A stretch of DNA of 64,000 nt, from assembly GCA_963763015.1 (NCBI GenBank), contig CAVXML010000010.1, forward strand, positions 1-64,000, given 5' to 3'. The notes under the pieces were generated by a model. It ran no database searches, was not told where the DNA came from, and was given only the letters and a program-made list of their open reading frames with translations. Shown here one piece after another: positions 24,758 to 33,643 of the stretch. How positions within the stretch are numbered: the stretch's first letter is position 1; each line of letters begins with the position of its first letter. A program made the translations under genes and the position numbers. The stretch is from Fodinibacter sp963763015. GTDB taxonomy: Bacteria; Actinomycetota; Actinomycetes; Actinomycetales; Dermatophilaceae.

Positions 24758-25656
24758 GCCGGCGGCTCACGGTCGAGGCCGACGGGGGGTCGCGCGGCAA
24801 CCCCGGCGTGGCGGGGTACGGGGCCCTGGTGCGCGACACAGACACAGGGGCACTGCTCGCCGAGCGCGCCGAGCCCCTCGGAACCGTCTCGAACAACGTT
24901 GCGGAGTATCGCGGGCTGATCGCGGGCCTCGAGGCGGCCGCCACCATCGACCCCGCCGCCGACGTGCTGGCCCGCCTTGACTCCAAGCTCGTCGTCGAGC
25001 AGATGTCAGGGCGCTGGAAGATCAAGCACGAGGACATGCGCCGGCTCGCGGTGCAGGCCCGTGACCTGGTCGCCGCCATCACCGGGGCGGGGGGCTCGGT
25101 CCGGTTCCAGTGGGTGCCACGGGAGCAGAACGCCGACGCCGACGCCCTCTCCAACGTCGCGATGGACGGCCGCCGCGTGGACCGCCGGCTCGACGAGGCG
25201 GCGGCCACGGACGCACCCCTGCCCGCTCCCCGTCGGACCGGTACCCCGGTGAGGGTCGTGCTCGTGGCCCAGGCGCCGGCCGAGGCGGCGGCGACCGCCG
25301 CACACGCCGTCTCGTCGCTGCTGGGGAGCACTCCACGACGCGTGGTGACGGCGGCCTCGCACGACGCCGTCGAGACAGCCGCCGAGGTGGCCGCGGTCCT
25401 GGGCACCGACCCTCTGGTGGATCCCGCGTGGGATGCCGCTGGCGACCACCTCGTCGAGGCGTGGGACGGCCTCGTGTCCCGCGGCGGCACGACCGTGGTG
25501 GTCTGCGGCCCGGATGCCGTGCGAGGCGTCATCGGCCACGTCCTCGGGGTGCCGGAGGGTCGACGCGCGCGGATAGCGGTCGCGCCCGGCTCCCTGGCCG
25601 GAGTCGAGGTCTGGGGGGGTGACGACATCTCCGTCGCCTTCACCAACCGCACCTGA
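24754..25656 (+). CDS. RNase HI-family protein fused to a degenerate phosphatase-like domain
   Basis: The N-terminal 135 residues are a complete RNase HI domain: Asp10 in EADGGSRGNPG, Glu51 in NVAEYRGLIAGLE, Asp76 in RLDSKLVVEQMSGRWKIK and the aspartates of NADADALSN. It would cut RNA in RNA-DNA hybrids. Homologues such as M. tuberculosis Rv2228c carry a C-terminal histidine-phosphatase (CobC) domain. Here the last 125 residues keep only a vague outline and lack the expected RHG motif (the matching strand reads VRVVLVAQAP). The phosphatase activity should therefore be lost. The start overlaps the cdsZ stop. Confidence 0.88.
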   Translation: MSRRLTVEADGGSRGNPGVAGYGALVRDTDTGALLAERAEPLGTVSNNVAEYRGLIAGLEAAATIDPAADVLARLDSKLVVEQMSGRWKIKHEDMRRLAVQARDLVAAITGAGGSVRFQWVPREQNADADALSNVAMDGRRVDRRLDEAAATDAPLPAPRRTGTPVRVVLVAQAPAEAAATAAHAVSSLLGSTPRRVVTAASHDAVETAAEVAAVLGTDPLVDPAWDAAGDHLVEAWDGLVSRGGTTVVVCGPDAVRGVIGHVLGVPEGRRARIAVAPGSLAGVEVWGGDDISVAFTNRT

Positions 25657-25678
25657 CTCCGTGCTGTGCGGCGCCCGG

Positions 25679-27658
25679 TCAGCCGGGCTCCTCCGCGCGG
25701 GCCGCCTCGCTGACCCGGGAGAGCAGGGGACCCGACACGAGGTCTGCACCGGCGACCGAGAAGTGGGTGCCGTCGGGGCGGGCCGGGACGTCGTCCACCG
25801 TGTCGCCACACGGCGAGGCCGCGTCACGGCAGTAGACGTCGTCGATCTCGATGTACGACACACCTGGTGTGCGGGCCGCCTCAGCGGCGAGCAACTGGTT
25901 CCACGCGCGCCGAAGCTCGTCGCGGTCGGCGAGCCGACGCAGGAAGGGGTGGCACTCCCCGGGGGTGCACCGATCTCGGATGCGGGTGCCGGGCCGGTCC
26001 GTTCCCACCAGTACGACCCTCCCGCCGGTTCTCTCCGTGAGCCACACCACCCGTTGGTGCAGGTCGGCCTGGTGGGCGGCCCAGAAGGGAGCGGTACCCA
26101 CGGGAAGGTACTCGCCGTCGGGGCCGAGGCGGTCGTAGAGCTCGGCCCGCGACCACCACACCACGACGTCCGGCGAGGCCTTGGCGAGCACTTCCTCCTG
26201 GGTGGAGCTGACCCTCCGCGGGCAGTCGGCGTTCTTCAGGTGGGAGGTGCTCGCGTCACCGAGCCGCAGGACGATCGGCATCGGGGAGCACCCGCCGACA
26301 GAGGCGTCGGCGACCTGCCATGCCGAGTACGCCGGGTTCTTCTGGGCCCACTCCGCCAGCATCGGGGCCAGTCGTTGCGGAACGCTGTCACCGACGAAGG
26401 CGATCGACGTGACCTGGGGTGGCGGCGCGGGGGTGCGGATCATGCCGGTGAGGGCCAGTGCGGCGGCCAGCACGGTGACCGCCGTGATGAGGGTGCGTCG
26501 TCCGCTGAGCCACAGGGAGACGTCGCCCTCCCGCACGGGGCGCTCGACGAGGTAGAACGACGCCGCAGCCATGAGAACCGACAGCACGGCGACCGTCGCC
26601 CCCCGCCAGGGCTGGAAGCCGTCGTCGGGGATGATCCACACGCGTAGTGGCCAGTGCCACAGGTAGATGCCGTACGAGATCTGGCCCAGCCAGGCAAGGG
26701 GCAGCCAGCCGATGCCCCGGCCCAGGACGGAGCCCGCCCCCGTGGCGGCGCCCGCGACCAGGGCGAGCGAGCCGACCGTGAAGAGTGCTGCCGCGCCGGT
26801 GTAGTAGCGATCGACGGCGCCGGCCTCGGCGGTTCCGAGGGTCGCGGTTCCCACGGCGAGTGTGGACAGCCCCACGGCGACCAGGGGCGTCGCTCGGCGT
26901 GTGCACCAGGCGCGGACGCGGGACGAGCTGAACGCGCACGCCAGAGCGGCCCCCGCGAGGGGCTCGAAGGCCTTGGTGTCGGTCCCCATGTAGGCCCGCT
27001 CGGGGGAGGTGGCGTCGGAGAGGACAGCGAGGAGGACCACCGAGGTGGCCGAGAGGACGAGGGCGCCGGCCATCACCCGGCCCACGACGGCGCGTTCCCC
27101 AGCACCGGGTACGGCGTGGCCACCTCCGCGCCGCATCCGGCGTCGACCGAGCACGGCAAGGGCGGCGACGACCAGCGGCCACACCACGTAGAACTGCTCC
27201 TCGACGGCGAGCGACCACATGTGCTGGAGGGGCGAGGGTGCACCAGTGCTCTCGAAGTACGACGCGGTGTCGATGAAGTGCCAGTTGGCGACGTAGAGCA
27301 ACGACCACACGGCATCCGCCCGGAGGGCCTCACGTTGCATGGGGAGTGCCACCGTTGCCGACCAGATGATGACTGTGAGGACGACGAGGACGAAGGCGGG
27401 CATGAGGCGCCGGAATCGCCTGGCCCAGAAGTGGCCCAACCGCACCGAGCCATGGCGGCTGACGTCCTGGATCAGCAACCCCGTGATGAGGAAGCCGGAC
27501 AGCACGAAGAAGACGTCGACTCCCACGAATCCCCCGGCGAACCCCGGGACGCGCAGGTGGAACAACAGCACGGCGACGACGGCCAGTGCGCGGATGCCGT
27601 CCAGCGCCGGGAGGCGCCCGCTCGCGGCGATCGCGGGCGGAGCGGGCAAAGGTGGCAC
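25679..27658 (-). CDS. OafA/YrhL-type O-acyltransferase with C-terminal SGNH domain
   Basis: The 659-residue membrane protein begins with an acyltransferase-3 domain: RLPALDGIRALAVVAVLLFH, VGVDVFFVLSGFLITGLL and the RRFRRLMPAF loop, with ten or so helices to about residue 400. The extracytoplasmic tail is an SGNH hydrolase-like domain with AFVGDSVPQR as the nucleophile block and DGTHFSVAGA as the Asp-His block. Such proteins acetylate cell-surface sugars. GTG 27658 lies eight bases after a TAGCAT hexamer, so the mRNA may be leaderless. It converges with the RNase H gene. Confidence 0.9.
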   Translation of the reverse strand: MPPLPAPPAIAASGRLPALDGIRALAVVAVLLFHLRVPGFAGGFVGVDVFFVLSGFLITGLLIQDVSRHGSVRLGHFWARRFRRLMPAFVLVVLTVIIWSATVALPMQREALRADAVWSLLYVANWHFIDTASYFESTGAPSPLQHMWSLAVEEQFYVVWPLVVAALAVLGRRRMRRGGGHAVPGAGERAVVGRVMAGALVLSATSVVLLAVLSDATSPERAYMGTDTKAFEPLAGAALACAFSSSRVRAWCTRRATPLVAVGLSTLAVGTATLGTAEAGAVDRYYTGAAALFTVGSLALVAGAATGAGSVLGRGIGWLPLAWLGQISYGIYLWHWPLRVWIIPDDGFQPWRGATVAVLSVLMAAASFYLVERPVREGDVSLWLSGRRTLITAVTVLAAALALTGMIRTPAPPPQVTSIAFVGDSVPQRLAPMLAEWAQKNPAYSAWQVADASVGGCSPMPIVLRLGDASTSHLKNADCPRRVSSTQEEVLAKASPDVVVWWSRAELYDRLGPDGEYLPVGTAPFWAAHQADLHQRVVWLTERTGGRVVLVGTDRPGTRIRDRCTPGECHPFLRRLADRDELRRAWNQLLAAEAARTPGVSYIEIDDVYCRDAASPCGDTVDDVPARPDGTHFSVAGADLVSGPLLSRVSEAARAEEPG

Positions 27659-27666
27659 GGTCAGCC

Positions 27667-27672
27667 ATGCTA
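27667..27672 (-). promoter_or_regulatory. -10 element of the acyltransferase gene
   Basis: TAGCAT on the minus strand lies eight bases before GTG 27658, with no ribosome binding site between. Confidence 0.4.
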
Positions 27673-27732
27673 TCGCCGCGGGCAGGCGAGCGCTGACGCG
27701 AGACGGTCGGGCGAATCCGTGCCCGAGCGGCC

Positions 27733-27738
27733 TACGCT
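27733..27738 (+). promoter_or_regulatory. -10 element of the rhodanese-metZ operon
   Basis: TACGCT ends seven bases before ATG 27746, with no ribosome binding site, suggesting leaderless transcription of the rhodanese gene. Confidence 0.45.
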
Positions 27739-27745
27739 CGGTCGC

Positions 27746-28159
27746 ATGACCTACGCAGGTGACGTCACATCGGCCGAGGCGTTTGCCGCCGTGACCGGCG
27801 GCGCGGACGCGCTCCTCGTGGACGTGCGGACTCGTGCGGAGTGGAGCTTCGTCGGGGTACCGGACCTCTCGGCCTCCGACGGGTCCGTCGCGTTCGTCGA
27901 GTGGTCGCGGTTCCCGGACGGCTCGCTCAACGAGCACTTCGTCGAGGAGGTGCGCGGGACCGGTCTCGTGCCGGGTCGCCCGGTCTACCTGATCTGCCGA
28001 TCGGGCGTGCGCTCGCGTTCCGCTGCCGAGGCGCTGACCGGCGCCGGCTTCGGCCCGGCCTACAACGTCGCCGACGGCTTCGAGGGACCTCACGACGCCC
28101 AGGGGCACCGGACCGTGTCCGGGTGGAAGGTCGCCGGGCTGCCGTGGCGGCAGGGGTGA
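27746..28159 (+). CDS. Rhodanese-like sulfurtransferase
   Basis: The 137-residue protein is a single rhodanese domain with the active-site Cys84 in LICRSGVRSRSAAEAL, the LLVDVRTRAEWSFVGVP start and a C-terminal GHRTVSGWKVAGLPW. It would carry sulfur as a persulfide. The stop overlaps the metZ start by four bases, the same pair as Rv0390-metZ in M. tuberculosis, which suggests it supplies or handles sulfide for homocysteine formation. That link is inferred from context. Confidence 0.92.
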   Translation: MTYAGDVTSAEAFAAVTGGADALLVDVRTRAEWSFVGVPDLSASDGSVAFVEWSRFPDGSLNEHFVEEVRGTGLVPGRPVYLICRSGVRSRSAAEALTGAGFGPAYNVADGFEGPHDAQGHRTVSGWKVAGLPWRQG

Positions 28160-29373
28160 GCGTCAGCCCCGAGGACTGGCACCCCCTCACGCGCGCCGTC
28201 AGGGGAGGGCTGGCCCGCAGCGGCTTCGACGAGACAGCAGAGGCCCTCTACCTCACCTCGGGCTTCGTGTACGCCTCGGCCGAGCAGGCGGAAGCCGCCT
28301 TCAAGGACGAGATCGACCACTACATCTACAGCCGCTACGGCAACCCGACAGTGGGGACCTTCGAGGAGCGCATGCGGCTGCTGGAGGGAGCCGAGGCCTG
28401 CTTCGCGACGGCATCCGGGATGGCTGCCGTCTTCACGGCCATGGCGGCCCTGTGCGGGTCGGGAGACCGGGTCGTCTCCTCCCGAGCGTTGTTCGGCTCC
28501 TGCTTCGTGATCCTCGACGAGATCCTCCCGCGCTGGGGGGTCGAGACGGTGTTCGTCGACGGAGCCGACCTCGACCAGTGGGCCCAGGCGCTCGCCGTCC
28601 CGACGACCGCCGTGTTCTTCGAGACCCCGAGCAACCCGATGCAGGAGCTCGTCGACATGGCGGCGGTGGCCGAGCTCGCCCACGCGGCGGGCGCGACGGT
28701 CGTGGTCGACAACGTCTTCGGGACGCCGGTGTTCTCGCACCCCCTTGAGCACGGAGCGGACGTCGTGGTGTACTCCGCCACGAAGCACATCGACGGCCAG
28801 GGCAGGGCCCTCGGCGGTGCCGTGCTCGGCCCGCGCGAGTTCGTCGAGGGCCCGGTGAAGAACCTCATGCGGCACACCGGACCGTCGATGTCCCCGTTCA
28901 ACGCGTGGGTCATGACCAAGGGGCTCGAGACGCTCGACCTGCGGGTGCGGACGATGGCCGGATCGGCGCTCACCGTGGCACGGCGCCTGGAGGAGTGGCA
29001 GCACGAGGGTCGCGGCATCCGGCGCGTCCTGTTCCCGCACCTCCCCAGCCACCCGCAGCACGAGCTGGCGCTGCGACAGCTCGACGGAGGGGGTGGCACG
29101 GTCGTCACGATCGACGTCGCGGGTGGCAAGGAACGGGCGTTCACCCTGATGAACGCCCTTCGGCTGGTCGACATCTCGAACAACCTCGGCGACGCGAAGT
29201 CACTGACCACGCACCCGGCGACGACCACCCACCGTCGCCTGGAGCCCGAGGCCCGGGCCGCGGTGGGGATCACCGACGGCACGGTTCGCCTGTCCATCGG
29301 GCTGGAGGACGTGCGCGACCTCCTCGCGGACCTCGACCAGGCGCTCGCCCGGGCCGACGCGGGGGCCGCCTGA
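28156..29373 (+). CDS. metZ: O-succinylhomoserine sulfhydrylase
   Basis: MetZ makes homocysteine from activated homoserine and sulfide. The 405-residue PLP enzyme shows the Cys/Met-metabolism fold: YSRYGNPTVGTFEERM, ATASGMAAVF, FFETPSNP, the PLP lysine Lys210 in YSATKHIDGQGRALGG, and NLGDAKSLTTHPATTTH near the end. GTG 28156 overlaps the rhodanese stop. MetZ and MetY are distinguished by length and context, and the rhodanese partner favours MetZ. No SAM riboswitch is visible upstream. Confidence 0.93.
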   Translation: MSVSPEDWHPLTRAVRGGLARSGFDETAEALYLTSGFVYASAEQAEAAFKDEIDHYIYSRYGNPTVGTFEERMRLLEGAEACFATASGMAAVFTAMAALCGSGDRVVSSRALFGSCFVILDEILPRWGVETVFVDGADLDQWAQALAVPTTAVFFETPSNPMQELVDMAAVAELAHAAGATVVVDNVFGTPVFSHPLEHGADVVVYSATKHIDGQGRALGGAVLGPREFVEGPVKNLMRHTGPSMSPFNAWVMTKGLETLDLRVRTMAGSALTVARRLEEWQHEGRGIRRVLFPHLPSHPQHELALRQLDGGGGTVVTIDVAGGKERAFTLMNALRLVDISNNLGDAKSLTTHPATTTHRRLEPEARAAVGITDGTVRLSIGLEDVRDLLADLDQALARADAGAA

Positions 29374-29382
29374 TGCGGCTGT

Positions 29383-29388
29383 TAGCGT
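29383..29388 (+). promoter_or_regulatory. -10 element of the SRPBCC gene
   Basis: TAGCGT ends six bases before ATG 29395 and just after the metZ stop, with no ribosome binding site. Confidence 0.45.
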
Positions 29389-29394
29389 CGCCGC

Positions 29395-29871
29395 ATGAGT
29401 GACGTCCTCTCCGTCCAGCGCGTGATCCCCGGCCCGCCCGAGCCGATCTTCGACCTCCTGGCCGACCCGGCCGGTCACGCGGCAATCGACGGTGGGGGAA
29501 CGGTGAAGGCAGCGCGCAGCGGCGGGCGCCGGTTGGCGCTCGGTGACCGGTTCGGAATGGACATGCACCTCGCGGTCGCCTACTCGACCCGCAACACGGT
29601 CATCGAGCTGGAGGAGAACCGTCGCATCGCCTGGCAGACGACCGCCAGCGGGCCGCTGGGGTCCCTCCTCGGCGGTCGGGTGTGGCGGTACGTCCTCGAA
29701 CCGGTGGAGGGTGGCACCCTCGTCACGGAGTCCTGGGACCTCTCGCAGGAGCGCTGGACGAGCAAGCCGGTCGTCAAGGCGACGATGACGTCGTCGACCC
29801 GCGCCAACATGGAGCGCACCCTCCAGCGCATCGCCGAGCTCGTCGGCGGCGGCTCGCCCACGGCCGGCTGA
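29395..29871 (+). CDS. SRPBCC (START-like) family protein
   Basis: The 158-residue protein has the polyketide-cyclase/START outline: VQRVIPGPPEPIFDLLADPAGH at the start, an antiparallel strand series through NTVIELEENRRIAWQTT and YVLEPVEGGTLVTESWDL, and a long C-terminal helix NMERTLQRIAEL. It would bind a hydrophobic ligand in a deep pocket, but the ligand is unknown. It starts 21 bases after metZ with its own likely leaderless promoter, and converges with the DUF2236 gene 11 bases away. Confidence 0.85.
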   Translation: MSDVLSVQRVIPGPPEPIFDLLADPAGHAAIDGGGTVKAARSGGRRLALGDRFGMDMHLAVAYSTRNTVIELEENRRIAWQTTASGPLGSLLGGRVWRYVLEPVEGGTLVTESWDLSQERWTSKPVVKATMTSSTRANMERTLQRIAELVGGGSPTAG

Positions 29872-29882
29872 GAGGCGAGCGG

Positions 29883-30785
29883 TCAGGCGCCCTCCGCCTG
29901 CGGCTGTCCGCCGGCCACGAGCCGGCGCTCCTCGGCCACCCCGGCCATGGCCCAGCGCACCGCCGCGGTGCCCAACCGGCCCAGGTGCTCCGCCACGGTC
30001 GCCACTGGTCCGGCCACCGGCACCCCGAGCGCTCGGCGCGCCCAGCCCGGCAGGACGGCGACGCCGCCGGCGGCGATGAGGCCGTACCCGGGCCGGGCCG
30101 CCCATGGCAGGGGTGGGTCGAACAGCAGGAAGCGGGCGGCATCCCTTGCCTCGGGGGTCGCCTCGAGCTCCGGCCGGTACTCCGTCAGCGCGGCCCGCAG
30201 GTCGGCCACTGTGGTCGGCACGTCGACGGCTCCGAGGCGCCGGGCCACCAGGCCCGACTGTTCGACGTAGGTGTCGGACTCCTGCGAGGTGAGCGGCGTG
30301 GCCGCGTAGCGCTGGTGGGCGGTGAGGAAGCTGTGCGCCTCGGCGACGTGCACCCACCCGAGCAGGTGCGGGTCGCTCGCCCGGTAGGAGCGGCCACGGG
30401 GGTCCTTCCCGCGCACCCGTTCGTGGATCGCCCGAACGTGGGCGATCGTGGCCTCGGCGTCCCTGACCGTGCCGAAGGTGGTCGTCGCGAGGAAGTGTGA
30501 GGTGCGCTGGAGTCGGCCCCAGGGATCGCCCCGGTAGCCGCTGTGGCCGGCGACGCCCGCCATCGCCATGGGGTGCAGCGACTGGAGCAGCAGGGCGGCG
30601 ACCCCGCCGGGGAACATCGCGGCGTCGGCGTGGACGCGCCACACCGGGTCCTGCGGCGTGAACCACCGCTCTCCGGGGCGGCCCCAGATGACCTCGGCCC
30701 GCTCCTCGGCGTCGTCACCGGCCACCCGGGAGCGCAGCGAGGCACCGAGCCGTCGTTGCGACAGGCGGGCGAGGTCGGTCAGCAT
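29883..30785 (-). CDS. Oxygenase MpaB family protein (DUF2236)
   Basis: The 300-residue protein matches the DUF2236/MpaB family, related to latex-clearing oxygenases with b-type haem. Visible family signatures are ALLLQSLHPMAMAGVAGHS, GRLQRTSHFLATTTFG, HVRAIHERVRG and LLGWVHVAEAHSFL, with histidines that could bind haem. It has no signal peptide, although an Ala/Gly-rich stretch near the end could contact the membrane. Substrate is unknown. ATG 30785 is the first start in frame. It is monocistronic. Confidence 0.88.
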   Translation of the reverse strand: MLTDLARLSQRRLGASLRSRVAGDDAEERAEVIWGRPGERWFTPQDPVWRVHADAAMFPGGVAALLLQSLHPMAMAGVAGHSGYRGDPWGRLQRTSHFLATTTFGTVRDAEATIAHVRAIHERVRGKDPRGRSYRASDPHLLGWVHVAEAHSFLTAHQRYAATPLTSQESDTYVEQSGLVARRLGAVDVPTTVADLRAALTEYRPELEATPEARDAARFLLFDPPLPWAARPGYGLIAAGGVAVLPGWARRALGVPVAGPVATVAEHLGRLGTAAVRWAMAGVAEERRLVAGGQPQAEGA

Positions 30786-30898
30786 CCCATCGGGTCCGTT
30801 CCGGGTCGAGGACGGGCGTCCATTACCTCACAACCAGGCGGCCACCTCGGGCGTCGGCGACCGAGCTGTCGAAGGATGGCCGGGCGAGCCGGGCCCGG

Positions 30899-32770
30899 TC
30901 AGCTCGTGGGGACGTAGGCCGTGACCCCGGGCGGGGCGATCGGCGTGTCGACGAGGCGGTAGTCCGTCTCGAGGTCGAGCCCGCAGGCGGCCAGCGCCGC
31001 GGCGTCTCCCTCGTCCGGAGGTCGGTTGAACAGCAGGATCGGCGGGCGGGGAAGCCGCCCGCTCGTGCACTCATCGAGGAGCCCTGCCGCGGATCGGGCG
31101 CGGGCCGCGGGGCCGGTCCACGGTTCCCCGACCGGCCGTGCACCGAGGAGGAGGACGACGCCGGACATCCTGTCCAGTGCGAGCACCGAGGTGGGGGCAT
31201 CGACGAGGTGGGGCGCCAGCGCGGTGCGCAGGCCCTCGTACTCCTTCGCGGCATCCGCCGAGACGCGGACCGACCCCCATGGGGTGGTGCCGTCACCGAC
31301 CACGGTCGTCGCGGCCTCCGCAGTCACCGAGCGGTAGGGATGGTTCAGCAGCGCGTCCCGGGCGGTGACCGAGCTCACGGCGACCGCCACGGCGATGGTC
31401 GCGAAGCCCAGTACCCGTGCACCCGACCGGGCGCTGTCGATGTGAGCCAGCACCGTGACCATGAACGCGAGGGTGGCGGCGAAGAGGTTCAGCGCGAGGA
31501 GCCACAAGTGGTTGTTCGTCCCGACGCCGGCAACCCACGGCATGACAAGGAGAAGGCCGCCGGCCACGATGGTCCGCCGTCCAGGCGAGGGGGGCCATCC
31601 CCTCCGCTCCCACCAGCTGGAGCAGGCCGCGCCGACGCCCGTGGCGAGGACCGTGAGGGCAAGGGCGATCAGCCCCGCACCGAAGCGGTCGCGATACTCC
31701 GACGCGTCGACGACGGGCTCGTCGGTGATGGCCTGCACGACGGTGAGTCCCAGCACGCAGACGCCCAGCGCTCCGGTCACAACGGCCCATCTGCCCTTGC
31801 TGACCAGACCCGCGACGACGGCGGTGGACAGCAGGGGCCAATATGAGGTCCCGCTGGCCGACACGAGGTCGAAGGTGCTCTCCCGATAGCGCGTGAACAA
31901 GGTTTGCGGGGAATGGCCGTCTTCCGAGGTCAGTCGGTTGGGGCCGAGGAGGCCCTCGACGGCCGCATCCAGGGGGACGATGAGCAGGTGGACCGCGAGC
32001 AGGGCGAGGAGCACTCCCACCAGTGTCAGGCCGAGTGCCGCAAGACGCGCGGGCCAGCGTGGTCGAGGACTGACAGCCACGGCGCCGGCGATGAGCACGG
32101 CAGCCGCCACGACGGCTGACCACCGCCCCATGACCATCACCACACTGAGGATGCCCAGGGCCACGAACACCCACCACGGCACGGTGGTCCCTCGCTCGGC
32201 CAGCGTTGCGACGTGCAGCACCAGACCCAGACCGACCAGCGCCATCAACCCGGTGAGGTCGTTGTATCCCGGGCTGAGCGGCAGCCAGCTGAACATCATC
32301 CCGGCGCTGCCGACCACCGCCGTGGCCGCCGCTGCCGCCCACACCCAGGACGACCACCCGCGCCGAGCTCCGAGCCATCGGACGAACGCCCAGCCGAGGA
32401 ACCCCGACGCCGCGAGCACGGTGACCACGCGGAAGTACCTCAGGCGGACGATGTCGAAGCCCAGCAGCTCGAAGATCGGGCCGTAGACGTACTGCGCGGC
32501 AGTGAAGTTGCGGAGGCTGGTGTCCCACCAGCGGTAGGACAGCAGGTAGAAGCCCTCGTCCGTGACGTCGAGACCCTTGTCGGCCATCGTGAGCGCCGCG
32601 GTCACCCACACGAGCACCGAGACGCCTGCGCCGAGGAGCGAGGTGACCGCCAGGGTCGGGTGCCATCTGCGCGCGGCACCGCCGGCGACCTCGCCCGCCT
32701 GCAGCTCGCGAGGCCCCCGGTCGGCAGCAGCGGGCCTGGTCTCGGAGGCGCCGGGGGGCCCGGGTGGCAT
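30899..32770 (-). CDS. Polytopic membrane protein, possible GT-C-type glycosyltransferase
   Basis: The 623-residue protein has about 12 hydrophobic helices. After the first helix comes a loop with DVTDEGFYLLSYRWW; an acidic pair in the first external loop is typical of GT-C glycosyltransferases of the PMT type. The C-terminal 150 residues are soluble and extracytoplasmic (SVRVSADAAKEYEG to AYVPTS). AAGGAG lies five bases before ATG 32770. I cannot assign a substrate, and plain membrane protein is the safe call. It stands alone between DUF2236 and yaaA. Confidence 0.7.
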   Translation of the reverse strand: MPPGPPGASETRPAAADRGPRELQAGEVAGGAARRWHPTLAVTSLLGAGVSVLVWVTAALTMADKGLDVTDEGFYLLSYRWWDTSLRNFTAAQYVYGPIFELLGFDIVRLRYFRVVTVLAASGFLGWAFVRWLGARRGWSSWVWAAAAATAVVGSAGMMFSWLPLSPGYNDLTGLMALVGLGLVLHVATLAERGTTVPWWVFVALGILSVVMVMGRWSAVVAAAVLIAGAVAVSPRPRWPARLAALGLTLVGVLLALLAVHLLIVPLDAAVEGLLGPNRLTSEDGHSPQTLFTRYRESTFDLVSASGTSYWPLLSTAVVAGLVSKGRWAVVTGALGVCVLGLTVVQAITDEPVVDASEYRDRFGAGLIALALTVLATGVGAACSSWWERRGWPPSPGRRTIVAGGLLLVMPWVAGVGTNNHLWLLALNLFAATLAFMVTVLAHIDSARSGARVLGFATIAVAVAVSSVTARDALLNHPYRSVTAEAATTVVGDGTTPWGSVRVSADAAKEYEGLRTALAPHLVDAPTSVLALDRMSGVVLLLGARPVGEPWTGPAARARSAAGLLDECTSGRLPRPPILLFNRPPDEGDAAALAACGLDLETDYRLVDTPIAPPGVTAYVPTS

Positions 32771-32842
32771 GTCTCTCCTTGAGGTCGCGGCTCGTCGGTC
32801 ACGGCCCGAGGCGGGGCCGGGCGCATCCTCGCACGATGTCTC

Positions 32843-33610
32843 CTATGGCCCGCCAGATCGGTCGTCCGGCGGTGTGACGTCGAGCAGCCACGGCACCCTG
32901 GGGCCGGTCGGCACGGTGAGCCGTACGTCGAAGTCCTCGGCCACGACCTCCGCCAGCGCGGGGACCGACCTCGGGCTCACCCCGGCCACGCAGAGGCGCC
33001 GGGCGACCAGGCCCCGGACGTGCTTGGCCTGGTGGCTGGCGCCGGGCACCCGCACCTGCACCCAGCGGGAGGCCAGCGCCTCGCGTGGGCGCCACGCCGC
33101 GGCATACGCGGCCGACCGGCAGTCGACGACGACACCACGACCGGCGGCGCCCGGGAGAACCTGGTCGAGACCGGGTCGCCAGGTCGCGGCGAGGCGGCCG
33201 ACACCGGGCAGATCCACGCCCATCGAGAGCCGGTAGGCCGTGATCCGGTCACCCGGACGGACCGCACCGTGGAGTGCGGAGACGACCACGAGCCAGCGGT
33301 TGGCACGACGTCGGGCCGCCGCGTCGAGCGATGGCAGGTCGAGCGCGTCATAGAGGACGCCGGTGTAGACCTCCGCCGCGGCGGTCGCGGGAGCGGTGTC
33401 GAGGACGAGGTTGCGAGCCACCTCGTCGAGGAGGGAGGGAGGCACGCCGAGCAGCGTGGCGGCATCCGGCGACCGGCTGACCTCGGCGACGGCGTGCGCG
33501 ACCCGAGCCCTGGTCACCGCGAGCTGGGGGAAGGACCAGGTCGCCGGGTCCGCTGGCCGCCCCCGCGGCCGGTTCCACTTCGACTCCGAAGGGGGCAGGA
33601 GGATCAGCAC
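32843..33610 (-). CDS. yaaA: Peroxide stress protein YaaA-like
   Basis: The 255-residue protein matches the YaaA/DUF328 family: VLILLPPSESKW at the start, LYDALDLPSLDAAARRRANRWLVVVSALHGAVRPGDRI in outline, and KHVRGLVARRL. In E. coli YaaA lowers free iron and limits oxidative DNA damage. The sequence fits the shorter actinobacterial branch. GTG 33610 lies seven bases after TAGGCT with no ribosome binding site. It is divergent from the RNB gene with only 33 bases between start codons. Confidence 0.88.
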   Translation of the reverse strand: MLILLPPSESKWNRPRGRPADPATWSFPQLAVTRARVAHAVAEVSRSPDAATLLGVPPSLLDEVARNLVLDTAPATAAAEVYTGVLYDALDLPSLDAAARRRANRWLVVVSALHGAVRPGDRITAYRLSMGVDLPGVGRLAATWRPGLDQVLPGAAGRGVVVDCRSAAYAAAWRPREALASRWVQVRVPGASHQAKHVRGLVARRLCVAGVSPRSVPALAEVVAEDFDVRLTVPTGPRVPWLLDVTPPDDRSGGP

Positions 33611-33617
33611 GACGGGC

Positions 33618-33636
33618 AGCCTACGGAGGTTAGGTT
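33618..33636. promoter_or_regulatory. Back-to-back -10 elements of yaaA and the RNB gene
   Basis: TAGGCT (minus strand, 33618-33623) lies seven bases before yaaA GTG 33610. TAGGTT (plus strand, 33631-33636) lies seven bases before ATG 33644. The start codons are 33 bases apart, so each promoter's upstream part overlaps the other gene's start. The two cannot easily fire at the same time. Confidence 0.5.
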
Positions 33637-33643
33637 GGGCGCC

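Noticed and set aside
27659..28160. SAM or other riboswitch upstream of metZ
   Set aside because: metZ overlaps the rhodanese gene, and the rhodanese start is only seven bases from its -10, which leaves no leader.
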